Below are positions 1 to 6,633 of a stretch of 9,029 nucleotides of DNA, one piece after another. The position numbers and the translations under genes were made by a program. How positions within the stretch are numbered: position 1 is the stretch's first letter; the number at the start of each line of letters is the position of its first letter. The notes under the pieces are model-generated. The model ran no database searches, was not told the origin of the DNA, and worked only from the letters and a program-made list of their open reading frames with translations. Source of the DNA: Pseudomonadota bacterium (GTDB lineage: Bacteria > Pseudomonadota > Alphaproteobacteria > Rhizobiales > Hyphomicrobiaceae); the NCBI GenBank assembly GCA_023416575.1, contig JAEZHL010000013.1, positions 1 to 9,029 on the forward strand, written 5' to 3'.

Positions 1-317
1 GCGAGCAACCTGCGCGCTGGCAGGACTTCGTGCTGATGAACTATGAATTCCACTTCGCCGTCTATCGCGCAGGCGCGCCGCAGATACTGCTGCCGCTGAT
101 CGAGAGCTTGTGGCTCCTGTCCGGCCCCCTGCTCAACATCTACTAGGATGTCGGGATCATGAAGGCTACTCGCCGCCACGACAACATCGTGGAGGCGCTA
201 AGGCGCAAGGATCCCCGAGAGGCTCGCGCCGCCGTCGAAACCGCCCTCATTGCCGGTTTCGACTTCATCTCCAAAGCGCATGGCTGGTCGATAAATTTCA
301 GCCCAGAATTGATCTAA
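1..317 (+). pseudogene. GntR/FadR-family transcriptional regulator, C-terminal FCD domain, broken by an in-frame stop (5' end outside window)
   Basis: Reading from base 3, the frame gives a stretch typical of the helical FCD ligand-binding domain of FadR-subfamily GntR repressors. It includes NYEFHFAVYRAG, whose His is the usual metal-ligand position, followed by LLPLIESLWLLSGPLLNIY. A TAG stop at 144-146 then interrupts the frame. The same frame continues with RRHDNIVEALRRKD and AARAAVETAL, matching the family's 'H..iv.Al..rD...A' closing helices, and ends at TAA 315-317. Homology on both sides of the stop in one frame points to a single nonsense change rather than a frameshift or two genes. 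A restart at ATG 159 would give only 52 residues without a DNA-binding domain. The N-terminal winged helix lies outside the window, so its state is unknown. A sequencing error or stop readthrough are the alternatives. Such regulators normally repress nearby metabolic or transport genes. The target cannot be seen here. Confidence 0.72.
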
Positions 318-717
318 GACAGCAGTCTCCAGTGAAATTCCGCATTTAGCAAATGGCCGCGCAGTGCAAGCCGGTCAGTTTCAAAACCGCGCGCATAACG
401 TCGAAGCGCCCCATGCCAATCCCGCCCTCCCCGGCTTACTTGGCGAATTGGCGGAAGGTGGTGGCGATGAGGCCGGATGTGATCAGGGCGACGGCGAGCC
501 AGAACAACTCGGGGGAATAGACCCGGATGCCGAGCGTGTGAGCGCGTGATCGCGTGTCCACATGGTCGCGATGACTTGGCACAGGGCCGAGGCGTCGTAG
601 AGCCAGATGCCGGCCTCGCGCAGCGAGCCGAGAAGCATCGCCGGGATTACTGTGGCTCGACGCCGATTCCTCAGCCAAATACGTCGCCTAAGGAAAGCGA
701 TCTCCCCAAGGAGCGCC
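318..717. other. about 400-base stretch without an intact gene
   Basis: Between the broken GntR regulator and the hairpin at 718-748 I find no reading frame with recognisable family features and a good start. The short + strand frames here are rich in Gly, Arg, Pro and Glu in the manner of GC-rich noise. The only protein-like signal is the possible - strand remnant at 436-638, listed separately. Bases 318-435 show no repeat, RNA gene or promoter that I can support. The stretch looks like decayed sequence. Confidence 0.5.
436..638 (-). pseudogene. possible frameshifted remnant of a small hydrophobic (membrane) protein
   Basis: On the - strand two overlapping frames join into one plausible protein. 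One frame, from an ATG at 638, gives residues such as MLLGSLREAGIWLYDASALC and then CQVIATMWTRDHA. The neighbouring frame continues from about base 545 with HTLGIRVYSPELFWLAVAL and a further hydrophobic run ending FRQFAK, then TAA at 436-438. The end resembles a membrane helix followed by a polar tail, in contrast to the Arg/Ser/Pro-rich shadow frames nearby. The two parts sit one base out of register around 540-550, so an intact gene would need a single-base indel there. I see no clear ribosome binding site and cannot name a family. A loose resemblance to small DUF2975-like membrane proteins is only an impression. It could also be chance. Confidence 0.3.
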
Positions 718-748
718 CTACCCTCTGCCCCGGTCGGGCAGAGGGTAG
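718..748 (-). terminator. perfect 13-bp inverted repeat, candidate terminator of the methyltransferase gene
   Basis: CTACCCTCTGCCC (718-730) pairs without mismatch with its inverse at 736-748 around a five-base loop CGGTC. It starts 17 bases past the methyltransferase stop codon, where a transcription terminator is expected for the - strand gene. No run of T follows the stem on either strand, so it is not a textbook intrinsic terminator. It could instead act as an RNA-stabilising 3' hairpin. Confidence 0.5.
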
Positions 749-765
749 CGCAAGCATGGGTCGTG

Positions 766-1596
766 TCAGGCCCGCGTGATGATGATCTCGGCGTAGTCGG
801 AGGGAACGCGCATCGATCCGTCGGTCGCCGTGTTGAACCGGGCGATCGTGGCATCGAGGTCGGCAGCCAAGGCGGCTTGCGCGGCAGGCTCGAGGGCAAG
901 GAAGGCCTTGTGCACCGGGCCGTAGTACGTCCTGAAGAACTCGATGAAGTGCGCCGGCGAGCGATAGCGGAAGATGAAGGCCCGCTCGTTGAACGCGATT
1001 GCGTTTGCGTCTGCCGAGAACACATCCTGAACCCAGGACCTGGCTCCCCATTGCGCCGGTGAGCTCAGTCCGGCCGGCGGCGCCACGTGCTTGCCGAGTG
1101 TCTTGAAAAGGTTGCCGATGAAACCATCCGCGGTCCAATTGGCCATGCCGATCTTGCCGCCCGATCGACAGACCCGAAGCATCTCGCGCGCGGCCTGGCG
1201 CTGGTTCGGCGCGAACATCACGCCGAAGGTGGAAACGACGGCATCGAAAGTACCGGCCGCGAAAGGCAGCTGCTCCGCATCGGCGACCTGATAGCGGACT
1301 GCGAGTGCTTCCGCCTCCGCCCGGGCACGGCCGCGTGCCAGCAGAGCCTCGACGTAATCCGTCGAGGTGACATCGCACCAGCGGCGCGCAAAGGCGAGCG
1401 TGGCATTGCCGTTACCAGCCGCCACGTCGAGCACACTGGAATCGGGGGCGAGGTCCATCGCTTCGGCAAGGCATTCGCCGACGATCTGCAAGGTCGTGCC
1501 GACCTTGGCGTAGTCGCCAGAAGACCAGGCAGCATTCTGTTTGGCCTTGATCGCCACATAGTCGGGCGTTGGCGCAATGGTGGGCATTCCTGTCAT
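766..1596 (-). CDS. class I SAM-dependent methyltransferase (UbiE/Methyltransf_11-like)
   Basis: A 276-residue cytoplasmic enzyme expected to transfer a methyl group from S-adenosylmethionine to an unidentified, probably small-molecule, acceptor. Motif I, the SAM-binding glycine loop, is VLDVAAGNGN at residues 55-64. An acidic residue follows the second strand (TSTDY, 77-81). DAEQLPF (106-112) with TFDAVVSTFGVMF (116-128) matches the post-motif region of the Rossmann-fold family, and GGKIGMANW (146-154) is the usual strand 5 segment. The C-terminal third, with an aromatic FIFRYRSPAHFIEFF stretch (207-221), probably shapes the substrate pocket. I chose the start at 1596 because AAGGAGA lies a few bases upstream. 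The frame stays open to 1812, but those extra 72 residues are Arg/Pro/Ser-rich and lie in the shared promoter region, so they are unlikely to be translated. The gene diverges from the wHTH-TPR regulator at 1843, its most likely controller. Confidence 0.9.
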   Translation of the reverse strand: MTGMPTIAPTPDYVAIKAKQNAAWSSGDYAKVGTTLQIVGECLAEAMDLAPDSSVLDVAAGNGNATLAFARRWCDVTSTDYVEALLARGRARAEAEALAVRYQVADAEQLPFAAGTFDAVVSTFGVMFAPNQRQAAREMLRVCRSGGKIGMANWTADGFIGNLFKTLGKHVAPPAGLSSPAQWGARSWVQDVFSADANAIAFNERAFIFRYRSPAHFIEFFRTYYGPVHKAFLALEPAAQAALAADLDATIARFNTATDGSMRVPSDYAEIIITRA

Positions 1597-1842
1597 CTCA
1601 ATCTCCTTTTCGGGCTTGGCTCGCGGTGACTGGCAGGGGCTCGCTGGCCCAACCGGGGGCCGCCGGTCACCCCCTATCGCCCATAATTCAGTATTGTGCT
1701 TAAATGCTTCGTGGGGCTCGCGTGGGGATTTGCTGGAGGTTTCGGGGTCTTCGGATCGGGACGCCTGCGCAGAAGCCAATTCGCGCCGAACCCGCAAGCA
1801 TCTCACACCCAAGGCTCACTGCTGGTTTCCGGAGCAGCATCC
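1597..1842. promoter_or_regulatory. divergent control region between methyltransferase and wHTH-TPR regulator
   Basis: This 246-base gap separates two genes transcribed away from each other, so it must hold both promoters and probably the operator of the regulator. Against the GC-rich background it has an AT-rich island at about 1682-1708 (ATAATTCAGTATTGTGCTTA), the likeliest place for promoter melting. An inverted pair GGTGAC (1625-1630) and GTCACC (1666-1671) lies nearer the methyltransferase. I could not find a -35/-10 pair with acceptable spacing on either strand. Shine-Dalgarno sequences are clear at both ends: AAGGAGA for the methyltransferase and GGAG at 1831-1834 for the regulator. 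Confidence 0.5.
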
Positions 1843-3417
1843 ATGCGCTACCGCTTCGCGCAATTCGAGATCGACTCAGAGCACTTCCAGCTCCGCTGCG
1901 ATGGGCGCGAAATTCATCTCGAGCCTCTGGTCTTCGACCTGCTGCTGTTCATGGTCGAACGAGCCGGGCAGGTACTTACGCGCGAGGCGATCATCGAGCG
2001 CATTTGGAAGGGCCGCTTCGTCTCCGACGCAACCGTATCGAGCTGCATCAAGTCCATCCGCAAGGCCCTCGGTGACGATGGCCAAAGCCAGACATACGTC
2101 CGTACGATCCGAGGACGCGGATTCCAGTTCGCCGCGGCTGTCGCTCGCGTCCCGACGGGAGCGCATCAGACCGCTTCGCCAGCTGACCCGAACCAACCCG
2201 TCGATGGGCAGAGACAGGCAATTGCTGAGCTGGCGCCGCCGCGGATTGCGGTCCTTCCGTTGTTCCCGTTGACGCCGACCCCGCACCTCGCCCTCCTCGG
2301 CGATGCGCTCGCGCAGGAAATCATCCTGGAGCTTTCTCGCCTCAAATGGCTGTTCGTGATCGCGCGCGGCTCTTCCTTCAAATTCCGCGGACAGGAGATC
2401 GATCTCGCGCAGGCTAGAGAGGTCCTCGGCGCTACGTACTTCCTGACGGGCACGATCATGCAGCACGCACGAAACTGCGTGATCACTGTCGAGCTCTGCC
2501 GCGCACCCGACAATCACGTGATCTGGGCCGAGCGGTTCACGACGCGGACGGCCGAGATCATGCACATGCATTCGACGTTGGCCGGCCAGATCGTCAGTGC
2601 ATTGGAACCGCGCATCCAGTTTTCCGAGGCGAAGCAGGCAGCCAGAGTGCCGACAGAGCACCTCGACGCGTGGGCCGCCTACCATCGCGGACTCTGGCAC
2701 GTATTCCGCTTCAATGAGCACGACAATGCCATGGCGGATCAGCTTTTCAGGCGCGCGATCGAGGTCGATCCGCATTTCGCTCGCGCGCACGCCGGGCTTT
2801 CATTCACCCATTTCCAGAATGCATTTCTTCACCGGACCACAGATATCGAGGGTGAGAAACAAAAATCGCGCGCTTATGCCGAGAAAGGCATGGAGCTCGA
2901 TCCGCTCGATCCCTTCGTCAATCTCACGATGGGTCGCGTGGAATGGCTTTCTGATGATCTCGACGCGAGCCTGCGCTGGATCGAGGGCAGCATTCTCCTG
3001 CGCCCGAATTACGCGTTCGCCATTTACAACAGCGCACTCGTTGGCACGCTCATGAACAATGGCGAGAACAACGAGGAACGCTTGAGCCGGGCAATATCCC
3101 TGAGCCCGATCGATCCTTTCAATTATGCCATGCTGGCGACGCGCGCCCTCACGCATTCCGTTCGCGGAAACTACGCGACGGCGGCCAAATGGGCTGATCG
3201 CGCGGTGCTCTCGCCCAACGCCCATGTCCAGATTTTCACGATTGCCGCGATGATGAACGAGCTGATCGGCAATCGCCAAAAGGCCGCGAAATATGCCAAC
3301 CAGGTCCGGCAAGCGGATCCCGGTTATACGAAATCCCACTTCCTCAAATCATTTCCATTTCGAGATCCCGACGCGCGCCGGGAAATCGAACGATGCCTGG
3401 AAAGGCTCGGTTTCTGA
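1843..3417 (+). CDS. winged-helix (OmpR-type) transcriptional regulator with TolB-like and TPR domains
   Basis: A 524-residue one-component regulator. Residues 1-100 form a Trans_reg_C winged helix: short N-terminal strands (FAQFEID), LEPLVFDLLLFMVERAGQVL, TREAIIERIWKG, the recognition helix around VSSCIKSIRKALGD (65-78) and the wing TYVRTIRGRGFQF (84-96). A polar Pro/Gln-rich linker follows (about 102-132). A TolB-like N-domain spans about 134-235, starting PRIAVLPLFPL and containing LGATYFLTGTI and VIWAERF. The remainder (about 270-524) is helical with TPR-like repeats, for example ALFRRAIEVDP-type helices near 300-310 and ELDPLDPFVNLTMG near 351-364. No membrane helix is visible, so unlike CadC it should act in the cytoplasm. 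There is no receiver domain and no phosphorylation site. The start at 1843 is supported by GGAG eight bases upstream. The open frame to 1696 adds 49 unlikely residues. It diverges from the methyltransferase gene, its probable target. The signal sensed by the C-terminal half is unknown. Confidence 0.9.
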   Translation: MRYRFAQFEIDSEHFQLRCDGREIHLEPLVFDLLLFMVERAGQVLTREAIIERIWKGRFVSDATVSSCIKSIRKALGDDGQSQTYVRTIRGRGFQFAAAVARVPTGAHQTASPADPNQPVDGQRQAIAELAPPRIAVLPLFPLTPTPHLALLGDALAQEIILELSRLKWLFVIARGSSFKFRGQEIDLAQAREVLGATYFLTGTIMQHARNCVITVELCRAPDNHVIWAERFTTRTAEIMHMHSTLAGQIVSALEPRIQFSEAKQAARVPTEHLDAWAAYHRGLWHVFRFNEHDNAMADQLFRRAIEVDPHFARAHAGLSFTHFQNAFLHRTTDIEGEKQKSRAYAEKGMELDPLDPFVNLTMGRVEWLSDDLDASLRWIEGSILLRPNYAFAIYNSALVGTLMNNGENNEERLSRAISLSPIDPFNYAMLATRALTHSVRGNYATAAKWADRAVLSPNAHVQIFTIAAMMNELIGNRQKAAKYANQVRQADPGYTKSHFLKSFPFRDPDARREIERCLERLGF

Positions 3418-3441
3418 ATTTCCGATTGAGATAAGAGGTCC

Positions 3442-3903
3442 TCACCGCCGATAGGGTGCGAACGTGCGCACGTCGGCGATGAGCTCGACATCCTCGATCG
3501 GGGGCGCGTCGGGATTGGGCCGCTCGAAGCGGCCTTCATCGGTACCGGGCAGGTCGATGATCGTTTCCACATTGTACACGAGATCCGTCCGCCAGCTCGA
3601 CCAGCGGCGGATCACGACTTGCCCGTTTGCGATCGCCCGCACGATCTGCGGAATGTCCGTCAAGACGTCGAGGGGCTGATCCTCGTAGGTCTCGCCGGCG
3701 ACCGTGATGTCAAATTTCTGATCCGGCCGCAGCACGATCTCGAAGGGGCAGGCGGTGTTTGCATGCGGAACAGCTCCGATGCGCCAAGCGCCGGCGATGA
3801 AGCCATGCGTGACGTCCGCCCAGGGCTCCATCTCCGCCGCCCACACCTCGAGCGCCGTGATGACGTGCTGCAGGCGATGGCGAAACGTGTCGTCAGAGAC
3901 CAT
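3442..3903 (-). CDS. conserved-looking hypothetical protein, 153 residues
   Basis: I do not recognise a named family. The product is a soluble, acidic-looking protein with no signal peptide or membrane helix. Its N-terminal 30 residues look helical and Trp-rich (ALEVWAAEMEPWAD, 17-30). Residues 50-75 alternate as beta strands (CPFEIVLRP, KFDITVAG). A helical piece around PQIVRAIANGQV (85-96) precedes a second strand pair (VVIRRW, LVYNVETIIDL). A Pro/Asp-rich segment (PNPDAPPIEDVE, 129-140) leads to the C-terminus. Coding is supported by sensible mixed composition and a domain-like pattern, while the opposing frames look like shadows. The start at 3903 has only a weak AGGT upstream. The gene faces the regulator with 24 bases between stop codons and lies 115 bases downstream of ghrA in the same direction, so it may have its own promoter or receive readthrough from the operon. 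Confidence 0.72.
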   Translation of the reverse strand: MVSDDTFRHRLQHVITALEVWAAEMEPWADVTHGFIAGAWRIGAVPHANTACPFEIVLRPDQKFDITVAGETYEDQPLDVLTDIPQIVRAIANGQVVIRRWSSWRTDLVYNVETIIDLPGTDEGRFERPNPDAPPIEDVELIADVRTFAPYRR

Positions 3904-3951
3904 GTCAGACCTGGTGCTGATAATCCGCGGGCACCAACCCTAACGTGACTT

Positions 3952-3968
3952 GGCTGCAAGGTGCAGCC
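3952..3968 (-). terminator. short GC-rich stem-loop downstream of ghrA, weak terminator candidate
   Basis: GGCTGC (3952-3957) and GCAGCC (3963-3968) form a six-base stem around a five-base loop, about 50 bases past the ghrA stop codon and before the start of the hypothetical gene at 3903. No T-run follows on the - strand. A second weak stem, TGGTGC (3912-3917) with GCACCA (3931-3936), lies closer to the next gene. Either could be chance in GC-rich DNA, so termination after ghrA is not established. Confidence 0.25.
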
Positions 3969-4018
3969 GGACCTCATGCAACGGTTTACATCGCGCTAAG
4001 GTGTGCCTGTCCGGTAAC

Positions 4019-4966
4019 TCAGTAGCCCCGCGCGCGATCCACGAGGTTCTCCAGCGCCTCACCTGCCTGATGCCGTGCGATCTGGCGCAGCATGTAGCGG
4101 GTGATGGACTGCGACGTGCTCTCGGCCGCGTTGTGCGGCGTGATCACGACGCGCGGATGCGACCAGAGCGGGCTCGTCTCCGGCAGCGGCTCCTTCTCGA
4201 ACACGTCCAGCGAGGCCGCATAAAGCTCGCCCGCCTCGAGAGCCGCCAGGATGTCTGCCTCGACCTGCAGCCCGCCCCTGCCCGCGTTGATGAGGACAGG
4301 CCCCGGCAGACGCGAATGCCGGCCATGCTGCGACAGCTTGCGGATGAGATCGCGGTTGAGAATGCCCTTGGTCTCAGGTGTCAGCGGCAGCGTCGAGGCC
4401 AGGATGTCGGTGCCGGCGAGGAAGGCATCGAGCCCGGCCGCACCGGCGAAGCATTCGACTCCTTCGATGTTACGCTGGCTCCGGCTCCAGCCACGGAGCT
4501 GGAAACCGAACGCCTTGAGCGCCTTGGCCGCGGCTTGGCCCATGACGCCGAGACCCATGAGTCCGACCCGGACCTCATGAGCGGCGGGTTCCGGGCGATA
4601 CTGCCAGATCCGCTGCTGCTTCAGCTCGATGAACTCGCACATGCGGCGCTGGTGCAGCAGCGCGTGAAGGCCGATGTAGCCGACCATTCGACCTGTCAGG
4701 TCGGGATCGACATAACGCACGATCGGCACATCCGGCAGATCGGGATCCCTCATCAGGTGATCGACGCCCGCCCCGACCGAGATGATGAGCTGAAGGTTCG
4801 GAAAGCCCTTGAGCGCGCCCTTCGGCGGACCCCAGGCCAGGGCATAGCGGATGTCCTCGACCGGGCCCGTCTCGGGCCAAACGCGGATGTCGAGATCCGG
4901 GCCAGCCTCCCGTGCCGCCGCCGCAAACTCCTGCGACCGCTGGCTTCCGATAATGAGCAGCGCCAT
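4019..4966 (-). CDS. ghrA: glyoxylate/hydroxypyruvate reductase A-type 2-hydroxyacid dehydrogenase
   Basis: A 315-residue cytoplasmic enzyme of the D-isomer-specific 2-hydroxyacid dehydrogenase family. It is closest to GhrA, which reduces glyoxylate to glycolate and hydroxypyruvate to glycerate with NAD(P)H. The N-terminal substrate domain includes LQLIISVGAGVDHL (58-71). The nucleotide-binding Rossmann domain has GLGVMG at 138-143, followed by GWSRSQRN (159-166), whose Ser-Arg pair suits NADPH. The catalytic set is complete: Arg230 in NAGRGG, Glu259 in DVFEKEP and His278 in TPHNAA. A short basic insert (SQHGRHSRLPG, 212-222) precedes the Arg loop, where E. coli GhrA is shorter. The start at 4966 has GGAGG nine bases upstream. 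The gene follows yejF by 24 bases in the same direction, so it is probably the last gene of the transporter operon. The exact substrate cannot be read from sequence, and related reductases act on other 2-keto acids. Confidence 0.88.
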   Translation of the reverse strand: MALLIIGSQRSQEFAAAAREAGPDLDIRVWPETGPVEDIRYALAWGPPKGALKGFPNLQLIISVGAGVDHLMRDPDLPDVPIVRYVDPDLTGRMVGYIGLHALLHQRRMCEFIELKQQRIWQYRPEPAAHEVRVGLMGLGVMGQAAAKALKAFGFQLRGWSRSQRNIEGVECFAGAAGLDAFLAGTDILASTLPLTPETKGILNRDLIRKLSQHGRHSRLPGPVLINAGRGGLQVEADILAALEAGELYAASLDVFEKEPLPETSPLWSHPRVVITPHNAAESTSQSITRYMLRQIARHQAGEALENLVDRARGY

Positions 4967-4990
4967 GTCCCCCCCGCCTCCGCTCGAATT

Positions 4991-6625
4991 TCAGCTCGCC
5001 AGCGCCCCCCGATGGGCTACCTGCAGATCGAACGCGGCTGCAAGCAGAGCCTTGGTGTAGTCGGTCTGCGGGGCGCGGAAGATCTCCTCGGATGGGCCTT
5101 CCTCGACAACCTTACCGTTCCGCATCACCATGACGTAGCTCGACAGCGCACGCACGACCTTCAGGTCGTGGCTGATGAACAGGTAGGCCAGATTGTGCCG
5201 GCGCTGCAAGTCCCTGAGCAGATCGACGATCTGCGCCTGCACCGACATATCGAGCGCGCTCGTCGGCTCGTCCAGCATCACGAACTTCGGCTCGAGCACC
5301 ATGGCGCGAGCGATCGCGATGCGCTGGCGCTGGCCACCGGAGAACTCGTGCGGATAGCGGTCCTGCGCCTCCGGATCGAGGCCGACCTCGACCAGCGCCT
5401 GGGCGACCCGCGCGCGGCGCTCGTCGTAGCCCATGGACGGCTGCTGGATGGTGAGCCCTTCCTCGATGATCTGGCCGACGGACAGGCGCGGCGACAGCGA
5501 CCCGTAGGGGTCCTGGAACACGATCTGCATATCTTTGCGCAACGGGCGCATGGCGCGCGAGTTGAGCCCGTCGATCCGATTGCCGAGATAAGCCACGGGA
5601 CCTTGCGACGAAATCAATCGCATGATGGCGAGCCCGAGCGTCGTCTTGCCCGAGCCCGACTCGCCGACCACGCCCAGCGTCTGGCCGGCGCGCAATTTCA
5701 GCGACAGGCCGTCGACCGCCTTCACGTAATCGACCGTGCGCCGCAGCAGGCCCTTGCGGATCGGGAACCAGACCTTGAGATCGTCCGTCTGCATCACGAC
5801 CTCTGCCTCCGGATTGACCGGCGGCGGCTCGCCCTTGGGCTCGGCGTTGATCAGATGGCGCGTGTACGCATGCTTCGGATCGGCGAAGACGTCGGCCGTC
5901 TTGCCCTCCTCGACCACCTTGCCGGTGTTCATCACGTAGACCCGGTCGGCCATCTTGCGCACGATGCCGAGGTCGTGGGTGATGAGCAGCATGGCCATGC
6001 CGAGCTCGCGCTGCAGGTCCTTCAGCAGCTCGAGGATCTGCGCCTGGATGGTGACGTCGAGCGCGGTCGTCGGCTCGTCCGCGATCAGCAGATCGGGCTC
6101 GTTGGCGAGCGCCATGGCGATCATCACGCGCTGGCGCTGGCCGCCGGAAAGCTGGTGCGGAAAGCTCGCCAGCCGCTTTTCCGGATCGCGCACGCCGACC
6201 TTCTCGAGCAGCTCCAGGACGCGCTTGCGGATCGCGGCGTCGTCCATGCCCCGGTGCAGCTTCAGCACCTCGCCCACCTGCTTCTCGATGGTGTGCAGCG
6301 GGTTGAGGGAGGTCATCGGCTCCTGGAAGATGATCGAGATGCGCGCACCGCGGATGTCGCGCATTTCAGCTTCCGTGGCCTTCAGCAGGTCCTTGCCACC
6401 GTAGAGGATTTCGCCCGTCGGGTGCGAAGCGGCGGGATAGGCCAGGAGGCGCATGATCGAGAGCGCCGACACGGTCTTGCCCGAGCCAGATTCACCGACG
6501 AGCGCAACCGTCTCGCCTTTGTTGACCTCGAACGAGACGCCTTTGACGGCAAGGTTCGTCGTCTTGCCCGACCGGAACGCGACCGAGAGATCGCGCACCT
6601 GGACGAGAGGATTACCGGACTTCAT
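4991..6625 (-). CDS. yejF: oligopeptide/microcin C-type ABC importer, double ATP-binding protein YejF
   Basis: A 544-residue cytoplasmic ATPase with two fused nucleotide-binding domains, as in E. coli YejF (529 residues), driving uptake through YejB/YejE. NBD1: Walker A GESGSGKT (44-51), Q-loop FQEPMTSLNP (100-109), signature LSGGQRQ (159-165), Walker B LLIADEP (179-185), H-loop His217. NBD2: Walker A GESGSGKT (321-328), Q-loop FQDPYGSLSP (370-379), signature FSGGQRQ (428-434), Walker B VMLDEP (449-454), His486. Each half is followed by the oligopeptide/dipeptide transporter C-terminal segment (HAYTRHLI, 252-259, and DYTKALLAA, 522-530). All catalytic residues are present in both halves, so both sites should hydrolyse ATP. 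The start at 6625 lies eight bases past the yejE stop, with GAGG overlapping that stop as ribosome binding site. The open frame to 7021 runs back across yejE and is not used. Confidence 0.95.
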   Translation of the reverse strand: MKSGNPLVQVRDLSVAFRSGKTTNLAVKGVSFEVNKGETVALVGESGSGKTVSALSIMRLLAYPAASHPTGEILYGGKDLLKATEAEMRDIRGARISIIFQEPMTSLNPLHTIEKQVGEVLKLHRGMDDAAIRKRVLELLEKVGVRDPEKRLASFPHQLSGGQRQRVMIAMALANEPDLLIADEPTTALDVTIQAQILELLKDLQRELGMAMLLITHDLGIVRKMADRVYVMNTGKVVEEGKTADVFADPKHAYTRHLINAEPKGEPPPVNPEAEVVMQTDDLKVWFPIRKGLLRRTVDYVKAVDGLSLKLRAGQTLGVVGESGSGKTTLGLAIMRLISSQGPVAYLGNRIDGLNSRAMRPLRKDMQIVFQDPYGSLSPRLSVGQIIEEGLTIQQPSMGYDERRARVAQALVEVGLDPEAQDRYPHEFSGGQRQRIAIARAMVLEPKFVMLDEPTSALDMSVQAQIVDLLRDLQRRHNLAYLFISHDLKVVRALSSYVMVMRNGKVVEEGPSEEIFRAPQTDYTKALLAAAFDLQVAHRGALAS

Positions 6626-6633
6626 GCGTGACC

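Noticed and set aside
364..549. 61-codon + strand frame in the left intergenic stretch
   Set aside because: No ribosome binding site and a Gly/Glu/Asp-rich composition. The opposite strand carries the more protein-like signal.
1680..1720. Sigma-70-like promoters around the AT-rich island
   Set aside because: Candidate hexamers such as TTGTGC and TTAAAT have spacings of 7-11 bases, too short for a usable -35/-10 pair on either strand.
1597..1812. Upstream extension of the methyltransferase frame by 72 residues
   Set aside because: The extension is low-complexity Arg/Pro/Ser sequence inside a divergent promoter region, while the ATG at 1596 has a strong AAGGAGA and matches the expected family start.
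1876..2790. 304-codon - strand frame across the wHTH-TPR regulator
   Set aside because: The + strand frame has clear winged-helix, TolB-like and TPR features. The opposite frame is Arg/Glu/Leu-rich without domains.
3950..6631. 893-codon open frame on the + strand, rich in Arg, Leu, His, Asp and Gln
   Set aside because: It lies exactly antisense to ghrA and yejF, both of which have full family motifs. Its composition is that of a complementary frame in GC-rich coding DNA, with no domain pattern.
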